Assembly (NCBI RefSeq): GCF_025263565.1
Contig: NZ_CP079865.1
Location: 3,596,001 to 3,660,000, forward strand
DNA from: Mycobacterium sp. SMC-8
GTDB lineage: Bacteria > Actinomycetota > Actinomycetes > Mycobacteriales > Mycobacteriaceae
Length of the DNA: 64,000 nt
Reading direction: 5' to 3'
The notes below the pieces were generated by a model that made no database searches, was not told the origin of the DNA, and saw only the letters and a list, made by a program, of their open reading frames with translations. Of this stretch, positions 62,045 to 64,000 are shown piece after piece (within the stretch, counting starts at the first letter, position 1; every line of letters starts with the position of its first letter). The translations under genes were made by a program, and so were the position numbers.

Positions 62045-63383
62045 AACCAAGCTGCTGAGCCGCATGATGACCGGCCAGGGCATGGCCGAGGTGATCCAGG
62101 CCAAGCTGTCCCCGGAGGTGTTCGAGGACCCGCTCCACCGTGCTGCGTTCGAGCGACTGCTGGCCTACCAGCGTGAGCACGGGATGCAACCGACCATGGT
62201 CGTGCTGGCCGAGGAGTTCCCCTCGGTGCAGATCCCGCACCCGAACGGGGTGGAGGAGGCCGCTGGCTGGCTCGTGGAGGAACTCCAGCGCCGCTATGTC
62301 GTCAACGAGGGCCAGGAGCTATACCGGCGCACCGCTGTGATGCTGTACGACGACCCGGTGGGCACGCTGCGTCAGGTGGCCCAGGATGCCCGCGAGATCG
62401 TCGAGCGCGCCGGGACCAACTGCAAGCTCGACAACGAGTTCCTGACCACCGACCAGCTCGACGAGCTTGAGCCGCCGGAACCGCTGATCGCAGATGTGCT
62501 GTCCCGTCACACCTACGCGATCCTGCGAGGCCGTGATGCGTCCTTCAAGTCATTCGTGGCCCTGGACTGGGGGCTGTGCCTGGCCACCGGCGCGCCATGG
62601 CAGGGCAAGGCCGTGGAGCGGGTCAAGGTGCTCTACATCGCCGCTGAAGGTGCTCACGGCATCGCCCAGCGCGTGCGCGCCTGGGAAGCCGCTCACGACA
62701 TCAAGGTCGACCCCGACTGGTTCGTGGTGCGCCGGTCGGCGGTCAACGTGTTTCGCGCCCGCGACGACTACGCCCACCTGCTGGACCACATCGAGCGCGG
62801 CGGCTACGGGCTGGTCATCGTCGACACGCTGCGCAGGGTGTCCGGTGGTGCCAACGGCAACGACACCGACATGGGCGTGGTCGTTGACAACCTGGACCGA
62901 ATCAAGCGCGCAACCGCCAACGGCTCGGTGCTCGCGGTAGCTCACACCGACAAGGGCGACAACGACACCCGTGGGTTCTCCGGCATCGAGGACGACGCCG
63001 ACACCGTCTGGTCGGCCAAGCGCGAGGCCGACACCAACGAGGTGATCTTGCGGTGCGAGAAGTTCAAGGACGGACCCGACGGGCACCGGTTCGCCCTCGC
63101 CATGCGCAACGAGGCCGACTCGCTGGTCGTCGAAGGCCAGACCGCGAGCAGATCCCCGTTCGGCGATGAGACAGTCGCTGCACAGCGGCTGATGGCCACG
63201 ATGCGAGAGACGTTCTCCAACAACGTCAAGGGTGCATCGGTCCCTGATCTGATCGTGATGACCGGGTTGTCTCGCGCCACGGTCTACCGCTGGCGCACGA
63301 CCGAGATCCAACGGGGGCGCATCCGCGAGGACGCCAGAGGCAACCTGCACCTGGTCGCCCGCCAAGAGGCCATCGATGGGTAG
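62028..63383 (+). CDS. RepA-like AAA/RecA-fold ATPase with DnaB-type N-terminus
   Basis: 451 aa. N-terminal DnaB-like helical domain (LETKLLSRMMTGQGMAEVIQAKLSPEVFEDPLHRAAFERLLAYQ, about 5-100), then a RecA/RepA-type ATPase with an unusual phosphate loop LRGRDASFKSF, Walker B GYGLVIVDTLRR and the sensor VLAVAHTDKGDNDTRG. The C-terminus (about 395-450) is a winged helix, SVPDLIVMTGLSRATVYRW. Such proteins load or act as replicative helicases in plasmids and phage satellites. An iteron-like array follows directly. Confidence 0.8.
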   Translation: MSAALETKLLSRMMTGQGMAEVIQAKLSPEVFEDPLHRAAFERLLAYQREHGMQPTMVVLAEEFPSVQIPHPNGVEEAAGWLVEELQRRYVVNEGQELYRRTAVMLYDDPVGTLRQVAQDAREIVERAGTNCKLDNEFLTTDQLDELEPPEPLIADVLSRHTYAILRGRDASFKSFVALDWGLCLATGAPWQGKAVERVKVLYIAAEGAHGIAQRVRAWEAAHDIKVDPDWFVVRRSAVNVFRARDDYAHLLDHIERGGYGLVIVDTLRRVSGGANGNDTDMGVVVDNLDRIKRATANGSVLAVAHTDKGDNDTRGFSGIEDDADTVWSAKREADTNEVILRCEKFKDGPDGHRFALAMRNEADSLVVEGQTASRSPFGDETVAAQRLMATMRETFSNNVKGASVPDLIVMTGLSRATVYRWRTTEIQRGRIREDARGNLHLVARQEAIDG

Positions 63384-63725
63384 CCAGATGCTGTCTCATC
63401 GCCGTAAGACACCCGTGAGACTGTGCAGGTCAGAGCGTTGCACTCTCTCAACCTGTCTCAAGCCTCTGACCTGCGAAGTCTCATCGTCTCTTATTCCGGT
63501 GAGACAGGCAGTCCCAGGGCAGTCTCACGGGCTCTACGCCTCTGACCAGCGCAGTCTCAGCAGTCTCATCGCTGTCTCATCCTCAGTCTCACCGCTGTCT
63601 CACAGGCGAGCGTGTCTATGGAATAGACACGCAGCGAGCCGGAAGGGTTTGAGACGACTCTCCAAGATCTCCTGGGAGGCCAACGACCCCGGTCCCTGGC
63701 CTTCAACACCGAAGGGCACCCGAGC
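63384..63725. other. Iteron-like replication-origin candidate
   Basis: Non-coding stretch with nine GTCTCA (63393, 63455, 63478, 63522, 63554, 63563, 63574, 63586, 63597) and three TGAGAC (63416, 63500, 63650) in 263 bp; chance would give about 0.1. The last five direct copies are 9-12 bp apart, one per helical turn. A palindrome follows at 63611. Together with the RepA-like gene upstream this looks like an origin. Confidence 0.65.
63611..63631. repeat. Perfect palindrome within the origin candidate
   Basis: CGTGTCTAT and ATAGACACG, 9 bp each with a 3-bp centre. It is next to the phased GTCTCA cluster and is more AT-rich than its surroundings. Confidence 0.85.
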
Positions 63726-63869
63726 ATGACCACCTCCTGGCTGACCAACCTGACGCTGTTCGCCATGAGCTATGCCCTGGCCACCTCCTGGTACCACGCC
63801 ACTGCGATCTATACCGGAAAAGTTCTAGCCGCCAACATCTTTCGACCGAGAGGAACGCCCGCACCATGA
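63726..63869 (+). CDS. Small protein of the integrated element
   Basis: 47 aa from ATG 63726: TTSWLTNLTLFAMSYALAT, then SWYHATAIYTGKVLAANIF, hydrophobic enough for a membrane association, and a basic RPRGTPAP end. Its TGA overlaps the next ATG (ATGA), supporting translation. Function unknown. Confidence 0.5.
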   Translation: MTTSWLTNLTLFAMSYALATSWYHATAIYTGKVLAANIFRPRGTPAP

Positions 63870-64000
63870 CCGACGACCATGACGACGACCAGGAGGCCCG
63901 CGAGTACGCGAGGGCGCTGTTCGCCAACGTCGAGCCCCGACCACCTCGTGACGTCGTGCCCACCCCTGGGCTGACCCGTGTGGCCATGGAACGCCAGTCC
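63866..64000 (+). CDS. Hypothetical protein, 5' part, cut by the window end
   Basis: 45 codons are visible from ATG 63866, after a GAGAGGAA ribosome site at 63848. It starts with an acidic TDDHDDDQEAREYARALFANV stretch and continues VEPRPPRDVVPTPGLTRVAM. The style is that of short phage or plasmid proteins in mycobacteria. The rest lies outside. Confidence 0.55.
   Translation, partial: MTDDHDDDQEAREYARALFANVEPRPPRDVVPTPGLTRVAMERQS

Noticed and set aside
63393..63602. CRISPR array reading of the GTCTCA repeats
   Set aside because: The units are 6 bp, partly inverted and 9-60 bp apart, without long repeats or spacers of even size.

Overview
The window is high-GC actinobacterial DNA and almost certainly comes from a Mycobacterium/Mycolicibacterium chromosome. 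The evidence is the gene content: a CYP136-type P450, a PE-PPE-domain protein, an MTB12-like secreted protein, two F420-dependent LLM oxidoreductases, the class Ib ribonucleotide reductase genes nrdHIE and nrdF, dinB, an LigB-type ATP-dependent ligase and cstA. From memory (not checked), the backbone order cstA - ligB - CYP136 - TetR - SDR - dinB - TetR - FMN reductase - nrdHIE - TetR - Baeyer-Villiger monooxygenase - nrdF matches the Rv3063 to Rv3048c region of M. tuberculosis. No rRNA, tRNA or CRISPR array was seen.

Layout. 1-9.5 kb: a catabolic-looking cluster (Baeyer-Villiger monooxygenase end, TetR, APH-type kinase, NTF2-like protein, two LLM oxidoreductases, acyl-CoA carboxylase beta subunit, P450, amidohydrolase). 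9.5-22.8 kb: ybdD/cstA, ligB, a membrane molybdopterin oxidoreductase, SDR, PoxB-type ThDP enzyme, ACAD10-type kinase, TauE exporter, a free-standing LeuA regulatory domain behind a candidate LEU leader RNA, CYP136 and its divergent TetR. 22.8-29.0 kb: a nest of insertion sequences. An IS5-like element is split by a 5.2-kb unit bounded by two ISL3-like copies, which carries an unknown membrane-protein gene; an IS1081-like (IS256 family) element sits inside the second ISL3 copy. 29.0-41.2 kb: SDR, AAA ATPase, GAF protein, dinB operon, FMN reductase, a PE-PPE gene cut in two by an IS110 element, and nrdHIE. 41.2-51.2 kb: accessory genes, including a possible iron-regulated run (MTB12-like protein, ABC transporter, methyltransferase, SufR-like regulator, cupin). 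51.2-57.3 kb: an HD/LuxR regulator gene split by a second IS1081-like copy, itself split by a two-recombinase Tn554-like element. 57.4-60.1 kb: Baeyer-Villiger monooxygenase and nrdF. 60.2-64 kb: the left part of an integrative element (integrase, excisionase-like protein, RepA-like ATPase, iteron-like origin candidate) that runs off the window.

How it works together. NrdH, NrdI, NrdE and NrdF make deoxynucleotides; paired NrdR-like boxes with identical 32-bp spacing lie before both nrdH and nrdF, so the two loci, 21 kb apart, are probably co-regulated. DinB and LigB are DNA repair enzymes. Four junctions can be rejoined on paper: IS5 across the ISL3 unit, ISL3 across IS256, the HD/LuxR gene across IS256, and the PE-PPE gene across IS110. 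The first three carry exact 8-bp target duplications and the two host genes are restored in frame, which shows that the insertions are recent. Five 63-bp inverted repeats of exactly equal length lie just 3' of genes and look like one dispersed element family.
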